A DNA stretch of 64,000 bases from Viscum album (Eukaryota > Streptophyta > Magnoliopsida > Santalales > Viscaceae). The stretch lies in NCBI GenBank assembly GCA_963277665.1, contig OY728143.1, positions 531,498,394 to 531,562,393 on the forward strand, given 5' to 3'. A model generated the notes under the pieces. It was not told the DNA's origin. It ran no database searches and saw only the letters and a program-made list of their open reading frames with translations. The translations under genes were made by a program, and so were the position numbers. Position 1 is the stretch's first letter, and each line of letters opens with the position of its first letter. Of the stretch, positions 10,360 to 22,744 are shown piece by piece.

Positions 10360-12947
10360 TGAAACACCCTGATATTTTATGAGAAGTATATTTTTATGTA
10401 TTATTTTATACACAAAGGAATCTTTCACTGCACATAACACTAGCTTGGATTGCATTACACACATTCGTGACCTTCCTCGATATCGTGTGTAGTACGCAAT
10501 ACCGAGTTTTACTAAACAACGATATATTATTATAATATTATGAACTAGTCATTATGAATAGTAGTAACTGAATTTTAAATTTTATAACAATATAAATCAT
10601 CTTACACCATTTCTAGAATGATGTATGAAAACAAAATCAGGTTTTTGGATAAAAGAAGAATTTTTCAAAAAATTGCAGTTTTACCACCCTTTGATAGAGC
10701 ACACATTTTAAATCTAGTTTTTGACATGTTTATAAGTTCAATTTCACAAAATAAAATTCTTCATTGGAATTAGGATATAAAAATTTACTTTGGATAAAAT
10801 TTTCATATTATTCTGGTAAATTTCATATTTTGGTGAATAGTAAAAACAGGGTATATTTTAATTAAAAACACATTTATCCATCGCAATAATTTATATGGAT
10901 AGATTATTTTTGTAATTCGTTTTAAAGTTTAATTATAATATATTTTTACCATTTAATCCAATTTCTGTCATTGGAATTAATTTCACTTTGAAATTGGACA
11001 TAAATAAGTGATGATCTTTTGATAGGTATTATTTCTTAAAAACAAAATATTTGTTTCGATTACGGGAATTACATTTAAAATTAATTAATTCCACTTCTAT
11101 GCTTTGAATTTGGAAAAATATACATCATTTTTGTATTCGGAATATCAAATATAGCATAGGCGGAATTTTTGATATTTTTCTGAAAAACATCAATTTTTGA
11201 TGAATAGTGAAAACACTGAGTTTTTGGTTAAACCCGACTTTTTATTTAAATAATAATTTATTTGATTTACTTTTTTAGGTAAAAATTGATACATAATACA
11301 TATATATGTTCAATGAAATTCATTGGAATCATTTTATAATAATTTTAGATTTATTAAAAATTGTATTGACCTTGTCACCGTATTTTACCCACCTCCTAGG
11401 AGCTTTTGAAATTGTTTATAAAAAATAATTTTAACACTTATGTGAGTTGAATTTAGATAATCTGAGAGACACGGTTAATATCAAGGAGTAAAATTTTGTT
11501 CAATTAGATAAAAATTATTTTTGGTGAATAGTATCTTTTTACTTTTATTTACCACGGTTTAAAGTAAATAGGGTAATTCAAGGTTAAAAGAAAATTATAA
11601 TAATTCAAAATTACCATAACACTTGTACAATCCTTATTGGATGAGTAATGGATGACCATGTTCATACTTGGGTCGATTTTGGGACCCCATTGAGCCACTT
11701 ATGAAAGACAATGACACATTAGATTAATTAATTTAATGTAAAGACAAAATTGGCATTAACAAAAAATCATTTAGTAATTAATTTTTATAAGGGGATATAT
11801 AAATTATAATTTCCACTATAAATATTCATTGTAAATATAAAAATATTTCCTAGATTTTGGTATTTTGTTATAATATTTAGACATCTTATAAAATAAATTA
11901 TTTATGACACAATAATGATGCAGTATTTACCTCATTAAAAAATTATTTTAAAAAATAAGATTATAATGATAAAAGTATTTTCCAAAACATGTACAATTAT
12001 TATTGGATGATTTTATTTCAACCAGTAGTCATATTATATTGATCTTTAATGATTATTGGACCTTTTGAAACTGAAGATAAGTTTATAATAAAATAATATT
12101 TTCACACATTCCAAAGGTGCCCCTTTCCTCCCTTATTAAAGGGCTCCTCCTCCCTCTCCTCCTCACACCACTTTGAGATTTCAAAATTGGATAAAACCTT
12201 CCCATTTCACTTCCCCACTTCCTTATAAACCTACTATATGTACTGGTCTTCTCAAAAGACCATCTCTAGTTCCCTAAGAGAATGTTTAAAGGAGGCACTT
12301 TGAAGAAGAGATAATACCTTCTACCGTTTTCTTCAAGTTACAATATTCTTCTACTCCCTCTTCATTAGTTGTTTCATTAAGAGGTAATAACATCAGTATC
12401 CCTCATATACTGATCTGTTATTATAAATATGAAACAACCCTATTTCACCTCTTATCCATCCTACGATAAATAAAATCACCGCACGTGCGTACGTACGGAA
12501 AGCCATCTCCACACTGTGGTGTAATATGTTTTACACCACCACCTTACGTGGATGGGTATAATGGTGTAAAAAAATTACTATATATTATTTTTTTAAAGTT
12601 TTATTGATTATTAAATATTATACATACACTGCAATAAAATTCCACGATCATGGGAACGATATCATCACTCGTGCGTGCGTACGGCCTACCGTCTCCACGA
12701 TATGATGCGACCCGTTGTATATGATTTTCATTGAATAATGATTATATAAATGAAATGAATGAATGAATATGATATATATTACACTAATAACATTCTGTAA
12801 ATGATGTATCTATATCCTATAAAGAGGAATAAGAATTTATTTGAAAAAACACGCATAAGAACATAAAGCAATAAACGCCCAAATAACAAGTTCAATGAAA
12901 TATTACTACTAAGAAGATAAAAATTTCACCATATATGATATAATAAC
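10360..12947 (+). mobile_element. Gypsy element 2 5' LTR, left part
   Basis: It begins TGAAACACCCTGATATTTTATGAG (T to A at the third base compared with the other copies) and runs to the insertion of gypsy element 1 at ATAAC. It contains the degraded TATA box TATTAAA (12134-12140). At 12311 the conserved splice donor GGTAAT reads GATAAT. Palindromic motifs are at 12481-12520 and 12667-12705. Confidence 0.9.
12943..12947. repeat. Target-site duplication of gypsy element 1, left (ATAAC)
   Basis: ATAAC at 12943-12947 is matched exactly by 35448-35452. The uninterrupted site survives in the 3' LTR (around 44150) and in the extra LTR (around 8870). Confidence 0.95.
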
Positions 12948-14540
12948 TGTAGATACCCGAAGATTTATGTACATGGATATTACATTACTTTTCGGAATAT
13001 TTAGTACATAACAAAAATACACATACAAGGACCGTAATAGTTTAGTGTCTTTGGAAACTCGGAATATAATCTTCTAATCATGGTGGAAGATCTTCAAAAT
13101 CTCCCATAAATATCTTCTTTTTTTACCTAAAACCTTTCTATATATCCTAGGGAAAAGAAAACAAAAAAGTGTGAGCTCAAATGATCAGTACAGGTAAAGA
13201 AAAGAAATATCAACCACATCATATTCATAAGAACATAACATTTTGGAAATCATAACCTGCAAAAGAGAGCATAATTTCATAACATGGGATAAATCATAGT
13301 TGTGAAATGAAATCCCAATAATCATAACATAAAACATGAAACTTTTTTGAATACACACATGATCATAGAGAATCATTTCTTATTAGTCAAGACTCATTTC
13401 CAAGACTATCTTAGTGGACAAAGTCCCTTTCTGAATCGAGTTCACTCCATGTTTCAGTCCTGTTTCACTGAACCAGTATTACCTACCGTTCCAGCCATGT
13501 CTATCTCATGAGATATAAAATATTTACCCAATTAATTGGAGGGAGATATAGGTCCAAGCCATCTCATAATGATACCATTCTTATGTGTGCCACAAAATCA
13601 TAAATCATACATCATTGCATAACCCATGTAATAAAAATGGGAATCTTAAACATCATGACATCATAAAACAATTCATATAAGATAAAAGAATTCATAAAAA
13701 TATTTCCATCACAACATAATAAAGTAAATTTAATAATATGGATAGAAACAGAACCCTATATTATCTTATATGGAAAATAATTTTGATTAAACACTTGAAC
13801 TCCATTCTTGAGGAAAACATCCTTTCTACATCAAAAACATTTTCATTTATTAACATGTCATACAATTTTAAACTAAAAAAAGTTGATTAAAAATAAACAT
13901 GAAAACTTGTAATGTAAGCCTCTTGGAAATAATGTTTTAAATATCCATTCATTCCGTATATGTTAAAAAACAATTTTCTCGTACTTTTTTCGGAAAAGTC
14001 AAAAAGTACCTCGTATGAAAAACGACAAAAGATTCCTTTCATATCTTTTAATAAAAACTCAAAAAGGGTAAAATTGGATATAAACTATTTTATATGGATA
14101 AAAATATTACATATTGAGGAAAAATGGATGTGGATGATAAAATACACCACAGTAAATACCAAAGTATAAAAAATCTCGGATAAAAATGAGATGGTGATAT
14201 TTCCCTTACCTTAGGTATGATATGCTTTGTACGTGTCCGAACCTACTGTATAATTATTTAAATAATTTTATTGACTTCTTCCAGAATCATAATTACTTTT
14301 ATAATTTCATATATGGTCATATTCTTAGCTTCTTAGTAGTAATATTTCATTTCTACTTGTTATTCGGGTGTTTATAACATTTTGTTCTTATGCGTGTTTT
14401 GTCGACTAAATTCATATTCTTCTCTTTAAGTTGTAGATACCTCATTTCCAGACTGGTATTAGTGTAATATATATCATATTCATTCATTAAATTCATTTAT
14501 ATAATCATTATGAAATGATGATCATGTAGAACTAGTCGCA

Positions 14541-14765
14541 TCACATCGTGGAGACGGTATTCCGTGCGTACGCACGAGTGATGATACCTTTCCTATGATT
14601 GTGGAATTGAATTGGAGTGTATGTATACTATTTCAGAATCAGTATAACTTTATAATAGTCATATATTGTCATTATTTAAACCATTATTCCCATCCAAGTA
14701 AGGTGGTGGTGGAAAATAGATTACACCACGCCGTGGAGACGGTATTCCGTACGTACGCACGCGCT
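14541..14765 (-). promoter_or_regulatory. Paired palindromic GC-rich motif in the LTR
   Basis: Two copies, at about 14541-14580 and 14722-14765, share GTGGAGACGGTATTCCGT followed by CGTACGCACG-like sequence. The same pair occurs in every 4-kb LTR of this window. Function unknown. Confidence 0.6.
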
Positions 14766-15104
14766 GTGATTTCTTTTTCCGTAGGATGGATAGATGGTGA
14801 AATAGTGTTGTTTCATACATATAATAACATATCAGTATATGAGTGATACTGATGTTATTAATTCATAATGAAACAACTAAAGAATAAGAATTGGAAGAAG
14901 AAATAAAGATGAAAGAATCGGTAACAGACATTACCTTTTCTTTGAAGTGCTTCTTTGAGTCCTCTTTTTAGGGAACTAAAATAGGTCTTTGAAGAAGACC
15001 AGAACATATAGGATGTTTCTAGGGAAGTGGAGAGGAGAAATTGGCAGGGGTTGGCCGAGCTTGAAGGCTCAAAGTGGTGTGAGGAAGAGGGGGAGGAGGT
15101 TCCC

Positions 15105-15111
15105 TTTTATA
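15105..15111 (-). promoter_or_regulatory. TATA box of gypsy element 1 3' LTR
   Basis: TATAAAA on the minus strand, flanked by CCCT and GGG, lies about 1.85 kb into the LTR. The same position is TATAAAA in the 3' LTR of element 2 (43327) and in the other LTR of element 1 (33597-33603). Confidence 0.6.
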
Positions 15112-16954
15112 AGGGAGGAGAGGGGCTCTTTTGGAAAAACTAAAAATATTATTTTATTATAAAGTCGGGTTCGGTTTTAAATAGCTCCAAATTGATTTAT
15201 TTAGAAGCTAAGGTGGGGATGGGTCGAAATGCTTTCATCCAATAGAATTTAGACAAGTTTAGGTTCCTATTTTAACCTTACCATTTAGATTTTACATTAA
15301 GTTAAATAATTTTACTTTTACCGTGTCTTCTTGTGTTCTTATACTATAAGGTTAATAAATTTACTACAAGAATCCAAAAGAACCCCAAGTTGTTTATTAT
15401 TAATATATATAACCTTATCTAAGTCATTTGGGCGAACTTTAGATTTTTAGGAATAAAATAACAATTACTAATATAATATTTGTTTTAAAAACTATTTTAT
15501 GTCAATTTTGACACTATTTAGTAATTAATTTTTGTGAAAATCATAACAGAATGATTAGTTCGAAAAAAGTTAATTAAATCAATAATAACATTTGATATGA
15601 ATCTAAAAAATTAGTGGAATTCATAAAAAGTCTCAAATTACATTTATTTTGGTGTTTATAACATCAATTATGTCAATATTTCATTAATAAGATAATTACT
15701 GCATCATCTTTGTGTCATAAATAAATTAAATTATTTAATATCTAAAAATTACAAATAAAATACCATTATGTAGGAAATCGTTTTATCTTTCTAATGAATA
15801 TTTATAGTAGAATTTATCTTATGTATAACCCCATATTAAAAATGATTTACTTATTAAACATTGATTTTATCTATTTTAACCCTTCTTTAAATAAATTAAT
15901 AATAAATGTCCTAATCTTATCCAAGTGGGCCTAAATGGTCATATTTTATTCCTAAGGCTGTTTCTGGTCGAAATAAACTTGTCCAATAGAATTAGGACAT
16001 GTGTTAGGGTAATAATAATATCATTTTTACCCTTAATTACCCTATTTACTTTTAACCGTGGTAAAAAAAAGTAAAAAGTTACTATTCACCAAAAATTATT
16101 TTCATCTCATTGAACCACATTTTATTTACTGACATCAACCGTGTCTCTCAGATTTTTGAAATTCCACTCACAGAAGTGGTAAAATTAAGTTTAATGAAAA
16201 ATTCATTTTTTTTAAACTACCACTTAGTGGTTTCACTATTCATAAAAAAATGAATGATTCCAGAAAAATACCAAAAATTAGGCCTAAGCTATATTTGATA
16301 TTATGAATTCAAAAATGATGTCTATTTTACCAAATTCAAAACATATCAGTTGCATTAATTAATTTAAAAATTAATTTCCGTCGTCAAAACAAATAGCGCG
16401 TTCTTAAGAAATAATAACTATCAAAAGATTGGCATTTGTTTATGTCTGGTTTAAATGTGAAATTACATCGAATGACCAAAATTATATTAAATTGTAAAAA
16501 TATATTCTAAATATACTTTAAAACTACTCAAATTAATTATTTATCACTATTAATTATTTCGATTAAAGAGGTTGTTTTTAATTAAAATTTAGTAATTTTC
16601 ACTATTCATCAGAAAATGGAAGTTATCTGTAAAGTACCAAAATTTCACCCTAAGCTAATTTTGATATTCCGAATACAAAAATGAAGTCCATTTTGAAAAA
16701 TAAAATTTAAAAAATTTTCAAAAGTGGTTATTACTATTCATAACGGCTAGTTTTAATAATATTTTAATAGCATATCATTGTTTAGTGAAACTCCGTATTG
16801 CGTACAACACACGCTATCGCGGAAGGTCGCGCTTGCGTGTAATGCAAGGCAAGTCAAGGATGCATATTTTGCATGCTCTTTTTGTTGTAGCGTACAACAC
16901 AAGACATCAATGAAATTAAAAAGAATATTTTTCATAAAATCTAGGGCTGTTACA

Positions 16955-16970
16955 TTCTACCCCCTTCAAA
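16955..16970 (-). other. Polypurine tract of gypsy element 1
   Basis: The minus strand reads TTTGAAGGGGGTAGAA directly before the LTR start TGTAACA. It serves as the plus-strand DNA primer site. Element 2 has the equivalent TTCAAGGGGGGTAGAA. Confidence 0.85.
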
Positions 16971-16999
16971 TGAATTTCTCCCTCGAAATTCGTCGGGGT

Positions 17000-18315
17000 T
17001 ATAAATGGTTTACTCCTTTAAAGTTTCTTTAATAGAAACCCACATCGTAAAAAGTAATACCAAAACAAATCTTTAAAAACAAAAGTATGAAACCCAACAG
17101 TTATCCAAATAAACTAATCACTGGGTTTCCACATAGATGAAAATATGGATATGGAAGAGAAATATAACCATCATGTTCTGATGGAGAGTGGTAGAGAACA
17201 AGGCTATGGAAAAGTCATCAATCACAAATCCATAGATTAGTGATGATCTAAGATATCATCTGATTAATCGGATATAAGGGCACTAGGACAACATTTTTGG
17301 TTTTCAAGATCATTAAAAGAAATACTTACATGGTTTTTGTACAATCTCAATGTTGTTTGTTAATTGAACAATTTCCACTTCATCCCTTAATTAAATGAAG
17401 TTGAATTTGTTATTCGTGAGGTGTTATAAGGTCATGTGATAGAATGATGGGTCATTCCATCTATCTCAAACAAAAGGTTATAAATGTTATCAAAAATACA
17501 TAAGTCCATCTATAGTGAGATTAATCATATATGGTTTCTAAAATGGACTTATACTTAATATATCATACTGCTTAATATAATAAAACTAGTTTCTACTAAA
17601 CAGGGACTTCATGTAGGCCAGTGGTAGCTGATAAAGGCCAGTTGCACTTCGGTTGTGGGTTCGATTCCCACAGCCTTGTTCGACTCGATGGGTTGTCGCC
17701 CGTCCGGTAGGTTGTCCTTTTTCTAAAACTACACTACTATATCATCCCATCAAGAATATCGAAAAAAGGTTCTATCCTTAAACAATACAAACTTATGTCC
17801 AATATAATCCATTCAAATCTTTAGGGTTATCTAAAATACTTCGGTCCAAGCTCATAGTATAAATAAAATTATCATGTGAATGCCATCATTTATCCCCTAT
17901 ATATCATAAGATATATCTTGTTGGTCAAATTACAAACATGTGAATACCTTAATCATGTATTCTCTTGAAGAATGAATATCAATTGAACCTTAGTTAAAAC
18001 ATGAATACAGTTAAAAGTTAACACTTTCCACATACCAAAGTCCTAAAAATTCAATATCCTCAAACCATGATAGCACTTAGTCCTTATATCAATCATGAGC
18101 TCATGAATACTATCAAACATATTAGATTATCTTTATCCCTTCATTATGTGCATATCATCTGTTTTCAAAAAATATTTCAATCACTTCTCATGGTTACCGA
18201 TGCCATAAAATTATTGAAAACCACAATAGACCAAAACATAAATATTCCAATATTCCACGATACTATATACAACATTATTATGGGATCCCATTACATAAAC
18301 ACTTAATCATTCCAC
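17000..18315 (-). other. Foreign ~1.3-kb segment replacing pol
   Basis: Going 5' to 3' on the minus strand, homology to element 2 stops at about 18316, just before the protease motif. It resumes at about 17000 with ACGAATTTCGAGGGAG, the sequence just after the chromodomain in element 2. What lies between has no RT, RNase H or integrase motif, and no long frame (the longest, 79 codons at 18067-18306, lies on the opposite strand). It contains the SINE-like sequence at 17604-17722. Its origin is unknown. Confidence 0.75.
17604..17722 (+). mobile_element. tRNA-derived SINE-like sequence
   Basis: There is a perfect Pol III B box GGTTCGATTCC (17658-17668), with a plausible A box in GTGGTAGCTGATAAAGG (about 17621-17637) at tRNA-like spacing. 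A GC-rich non-tRNA body (17676-17712) follows and ends in a short T run, as in many plant tRNA-derived SINEs. It lacks a foldable full tRNA cloverleaf, so it is not a tRNA gene. TTTCTACTAAAC before it and TTTCTAAAAC after it may be a decayed target duplication. Confidence 0.55.
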
Positions 18316-18448
18316 CACATCGTTGTCATATTCAACATCGCCAATGGTGATCGCATGTGACTTCCATTTGTCCTTTTCCTTAAGTTGTTGCTCAGGTTGA
18401 TCATCACTAACCCTTAGATTAGGAAATTTATTAGCATAATTACCCATT

Positions 18449-19422
18449 TCCTAGAACTCGAAGCATTTAATTGTAGTAGGTTCATTCTGTGTATCCCTTC
18501 CTTTGTTTGCATCATTAGGCATCTTCTTTCCATCATTGCGGCATTCAAATGCCCGATGACCTTCCTTTCCACAATTGAAACATTTACTTGTCCCGTTAAG
18601 ACAATCTCTACCATGCTTCTTTCCACACTTTGAGTATAAGGAAGCATTCATATTCTTTTCACCATTATTCTGAGATTTCTCCTTCAACTCCATATTTCGT
18701 TTCTTGTCAAAACTATGAGATGGATAAGTAACACCAACTTCCATTTCTACCTTGATAGCACAATGCACAATTTATTCATATCTACTGAAGTCTCTTATAG
18801 CTAATGCCCTTCGAAGATTTGGTTTTAAGCCACTGAAGAATTGATCATCTTTACTTTCAGGTTGGATGATAAATCTAGATGCATACCTTGCAAGCCTTGT
18901 AAAATTTGCTTCGTATATACCAACAGATTCATCATCCTTTTGCTTTAGTTCATGAAACTCCTTCTCCATCGTTGTTCAAAGAATATGAGGGAAGTACTTA
19001 TTGATAAATAAGTTCTTGAACTCGACCCATTCCATAGAATCAATTTCATCTCTTTGCCTCGTATTCTTGATAAGATTCCACCATTGATCAGCTTCACCTT
19101 CCAAATGATATACTGCAAAGACGACTTTATCATGATCAGAACATTGAAGAACTTAAAATATATTTTCAGTAGTACTGATCTATTGTTCAGTAACAAGTGG
19201 ATCAGAAGACCCACTGAAAGAAGGTGAATGTTTCCTCATGAAGGACTCAATAGAATATTGTTCCCTTCTCTGATCATTTGGAAGTCCAGAATGATTCATA
19301 GCTTGTGTAAGTATAGCAATAAGATTTTTCACTCCATATCCAATAACATTTGTTTGTTCAGGAGGAAAATCATTGCATTTTCCATTGCATTGATCAACAT
19401 GGTTCCTTCGAGTTCCAACCAT
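18449..19422 (-). pseudogene. gag: Gag of gypsy element 1 (nonsense-broken)
   Basis: Capsid/nucleocapsid polyprotein of a Ty3-gypsy element. The frame from ATG at 19422 to the TAG at about 18449 (about 324 codons) is collinear with gag of element 2. It covers the N-terminal region, the retrotransposon gag domain (tryptophan-rich QWW region; LKQKDDESVG), and a C-terminal zinc knuckle CFNCGKEGHRAFEC with the full CX2CX4HX4C set. No frameshift is visible. The frame is broken by four nonsense codons: TAG near 19180, TAA near 19150, TGA near 18973 and TAA near 18770. TGG to TAG and CGA to TGA fit cytosine deamination. Gag is the only retroviral-type gene kept, so reverse transcription and integration would need proteins supplied in trans. 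Confidence 0.85.
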
Positions 19423-19668
19423 CGTCTAAACCCCAAAAAGCATAGTGTGAGAGGCAAAAATCATGCTAGGGAAAACAACATAATAAAGAGGGAGTATCCT
19501 CAATATCTAACATCTTAGGTTAAATTATATGATCGTTACCATAGTTCTAGGACTGTATCCTATACGTATATTTATCCTTAGGGATATCCCTATACATACC
19601 GTAGAAATATCTCTAGGGATCTCACTAACGTTTTCACATCCTAGTTTCCAAAGGTTTACTAAACCTTT

Positions 19669-19681
19669 CCTCTGATACCAA
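19669..19681 (-). other. Primer-binding site of gypsy element 1
   Basis: The minus strand reads TTGGTATCAGAGG, one base after the LTR end CTACA. This is the usual plant Met-tRNA-type primer site, and it is better kept than that of element 2. Confidence 0.85.
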
Positions 19682-19682
19682 C

Positions 19683-20689
19683 TGTAGAGACCCGAAGCTT
19701 GACGTACATGGAAATTACATTACTTTTGCGGAATACTTATTACATAACAAAAACACACACACAAGGACCGTAATAGTTTAGTGTCTTTGGAAACTCGAAA
19801 TATAATCTTCTAATCGTGGTGAAAGATCTTAAACATCTCCCATAAAGATCTTCTTTTTTTTATACCTAAAACCTTTCTTTATATCCTGGGGAAAAGAAAA
19901 CATAAAAGGGTGAGCTCAAATTCTCAGTAAGGGTAACCAAAAGAAATATCAATCACGTCATATTCATAAGAACATAACATTTTGGAAATCTTAACCTGTA
20001 AAAGAGGGCATAATTTCATAACATGGGATAAATCATAGTAGTGAAATGAAATCCCAATAATCATAACATAAAACATGAAACATTGTGTCATACACACATA
20101 ATCATAGATAATCGTTTCTTATTTGTCAAGACTCATTCCCAAGACTATCTTAGTGGACAGAGTCCCTTTTTGAACCGAGTTCACTCCTCGTTTCAGTCCT
20201 GTTTCACTGAACCGGTATAACCTACCGTTCCAGCCATGTCCATCTCATGAGATATAAAATCTTTACCCAATGTATTGGAGGGAGATATAGGTCCCACCAA
20301 TCTCATAATGATACCATTCTTATGTGTGCCACAAAATCATAACTCATACATCATTGTATAACCCATGTAATAAAAATGGAAATCTTAAACATCATGAAAT
20401 CATAAAACAATTCATATAAGATAAAGGAATTCATAAAAATATTTCCATCACAACATAATCAAGTAAATGTAATAATATGGATAGAAACAGAACCCTATAT
20501 TATCATAGATGGAAAATAATTTTGATAAATCACTTAAACTCCATTCTTGAGGAAAATATCATTTCTAATTCAAAAACATTTTCCTTTCTTAACATGTCAT
20601 ACAATTTTAAACTAAAAGAAGTTGATTAAAAATAAACATGAAAACTTGTAAAGGAAGCTTCTTGGAAATAATGTATTGAAAATCCATTC
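19683..20689 (-). mobile_element. Gypsy element 1 5' LTR, distal part
   Basis: Read on the minus strand this is the last ~1.0 kb of the LTR, ending GGGTCTCTACA at 19683. It includes the candidate splice acceptor CTTTTCCCCAG near 19886. It is interrupted at CATTC by the copia element, and the rest resumes at 32441. Confidence 0.9.
20685..20689. repeat. Target-site duplication of copia element, left (CATTC)
   Basis: CATTC at 20685-20689 is matched exactly by 32436-32440. Confidence 0.95.
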
Positions 20690-22477
20690 TGTTGGTCGGA
20701 GTGGATACTCAAGAGGGGGGTGAATTGAGTTCCAATTTAAATTTTCTGCTAAAAACAATTTCTATTAACAACCCCAAATTTCAAAAACAGATTAAACTGT
20801 AGTGAATTTATATAGATTATAAAGGTTCACTTAGTTTCTCAAAGATTGATTAGTTCTCAGTTAACATAATCTTATGATTAATTTAACTTTTGAAACTAAC
20901 TTACTGGTTTAAAATAAATATAAACACTTGTGAGTTTAACTATCAATGTAGCCTTGAAAATAAATTATATTTCAAAGTAATAGCAGCGGAATATGAAATA
21001 GATAAGTATTGTATGGATATAAACTTTAACTAAACACCCAAGGAAGTTAACCAAGAGGTTCCGTCTCAAGCCGAGACTTAGTCCTCTCAAAAGATTTATA
21101 AAAGGATGATCCACACCCTGGATCGGGGTTCAACAGTTTACAACTGTCCAGGTCCAAGAACTCTACCACAGTTATTCGTGGGAACAAACACAACAGCAAC
21201 CAGCTGTTCAGGTCACACGACCTCTACCACTGTCCCAGTGGGAAAACAAATATGTAAGAGTGTTGAGTGAGGATTTACAATTCCTCCAGTTAAATCACAG
21301 GAGACAGTGTGTGTGTTAAATACAGCAGATAACACACACTGCTCAATATGTAAAAGGATAAATCACAGAGCAGATATTTAGAGTGTAGAAATGGCTCTAG
21401 TGTTCTTCGTGCAGATCTCGACTCCTTTTGTTGATTAGAATTCGTTTTGAGTCTTCTTCTGGTTTTTGTCTGGAAAACAGAGTATCATCTATTTCTTTGA
21501 CTTCCAGGTTCAGCTTGCTTATCAGCTCAGAGAATGAAGAGATTTGTGTAGTTCTTCTTTAGAATAAATTGCTCAACGTATGCTCTATGTTCTGGAGGCT
21601 GGTAGTAGTAGTATCGTGAGTGCCTGTTCTCCAGTTGTTCTTTTTGCACGTTTTGAGCTTGATCGCCAGCGTCTCCCCTGGTGCTCATTTCTGCATCCTT
21701 CTTTTTAAAGCATGAGCTTCGGCAAAAGGTATGATTCCTTTTTGTAAGTACGAGGAACGGTTTCCTGAAAACCAGCAACACATATTAAATAAATGTCAGT
21801 GCATTAAAATATACCTAATGTGACCGTTGGTTAGATTAAATAATAATAAAGAGATTTAAAGCATGTCGGGGTTCTGTCTCTAAACGGTTGCTCATGATAA
21901 CGGTAGACTTTGTCGTGGTAGGTCTGAGTATCGGCAGGCATCTGTAATGGTAGACTTGTCTGTCGGTAGTCTTGATGTATCAGTAGTGGTGGACTTGTAA
22001 CAGTAGTGGTGGCTCTGCCTTTACCAGTAGCGGTAACTCTCTATCGGTATCTGTGGCTTTGCCTTGCAATGGTAGCGGTAGCTCTCTATCGGTAGAGTTT
22101 TCATAACGGTGGACTTCAGCATATCGCTAGCTATCAGCTTTGCTGTAACGATAATTGTCTACTTCGATGCAGCGGTAGACATTGTGTATCGGTAGACTTT
22201 GAGTAGCGGTAGACTTTGAGTAGCGGTAGACTTTGAGTAGCAGTAGAATTATTCGATATCGGTAGCTTTAAGTCATAATGGTTGCTACTATCTGTAACGG
22301 TAGCTATAAACTGTTTAAGCATTCTCTTGGCAGAATGAGTTAAGTCACAGTAAACATATATCCGATAATGCAAAATCAAGATATAAATAAGAAATGGTTG
22401 GGATTATCAAAACATAATAAAGGAACTTAACTCCAAAGGGTTCAACAATCTCCCCCTCAATTCAAGAGGGTTCAACA
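20690..22477 (-). mobile_element. Copia 3' LTR
   Basis: 1,788 bp, TGTTGGTCGGAGTGG...GGGTTCAACA on the plus strand. It holds the degenerate minisatellite at 21900-22260 and an 84-codon frame (21527-21781) also open in the other LTR. Confidence 0.95.
21890..22260. repeat. CGGTAG minisatellite in the copia 3' LTR
   Basis: Many degenerate units built on (T/A)A(A/G/T)CGGTAG(A/C). The clean core is a 17-bp unit TAGCGGTAGACTTTGAG, repeated near 22180-22245. This LTR has one unit fewer than the other LTR. Confidence 0.85.
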
Positions 22478-22492
22478 ATCTCCCCCTTTTTG
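22478..22492 (-). other. Polypurine tract of the copia element
   Basis: The minus strand reads AAAAAGGGGGAGAT directly before the LTR start TGTTGAACCC, a form common in plant copia elements. Confidence 0.9.
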
Positions 22493-22744
22493 ATAATCAC
22501 AACGTATGCCAAGAAAAGAAAATATCAAATTATGATATCAACAGTATAGTATCATAGAAATCAAAATAAATAATAAAAAAGTATACATCAGTGAAAAAGG
22601 AAAAAAAGGAAAAAAAATGAACAACACTCATTCTCTTTTGGTTTTCCAAGAATTTCTCCCCCTTTGTGATTAACAAAAAGATACAGTTGGGAAAATCAGA
22701 AAAGTACAAAAATACAATGAATCCCATCAAAAAAAAAGAAGCAC

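Larger units (their letters stand above)
12948..16954 (-). mobile_element. Gypsy element 1 3' LTR
   Basis: 4,007 bp. Read on the minus strand it begins TGTAACAGCCCTAGATTTTATG at 16954 and ends GGGTATCTACA at 12948. It has a TATAAAA box (plus coordinates 15105-15111), a candidate splice donor GGTAATG near 14933, and an acceptor TTTTCCCTAG near 13147. By eye it differs from the other LTR of this element at roughly 9% of sites in the 165 bp at its 3' end. Confidence 0.9.

Noticed and set aside
17611..17680. Candidate tRNA gene (good B box)
   Set aside because: No complete cloverleaf or acceptor stem can be formed. The following GC-rich body and T run fit a tRNA-derived SINE better.
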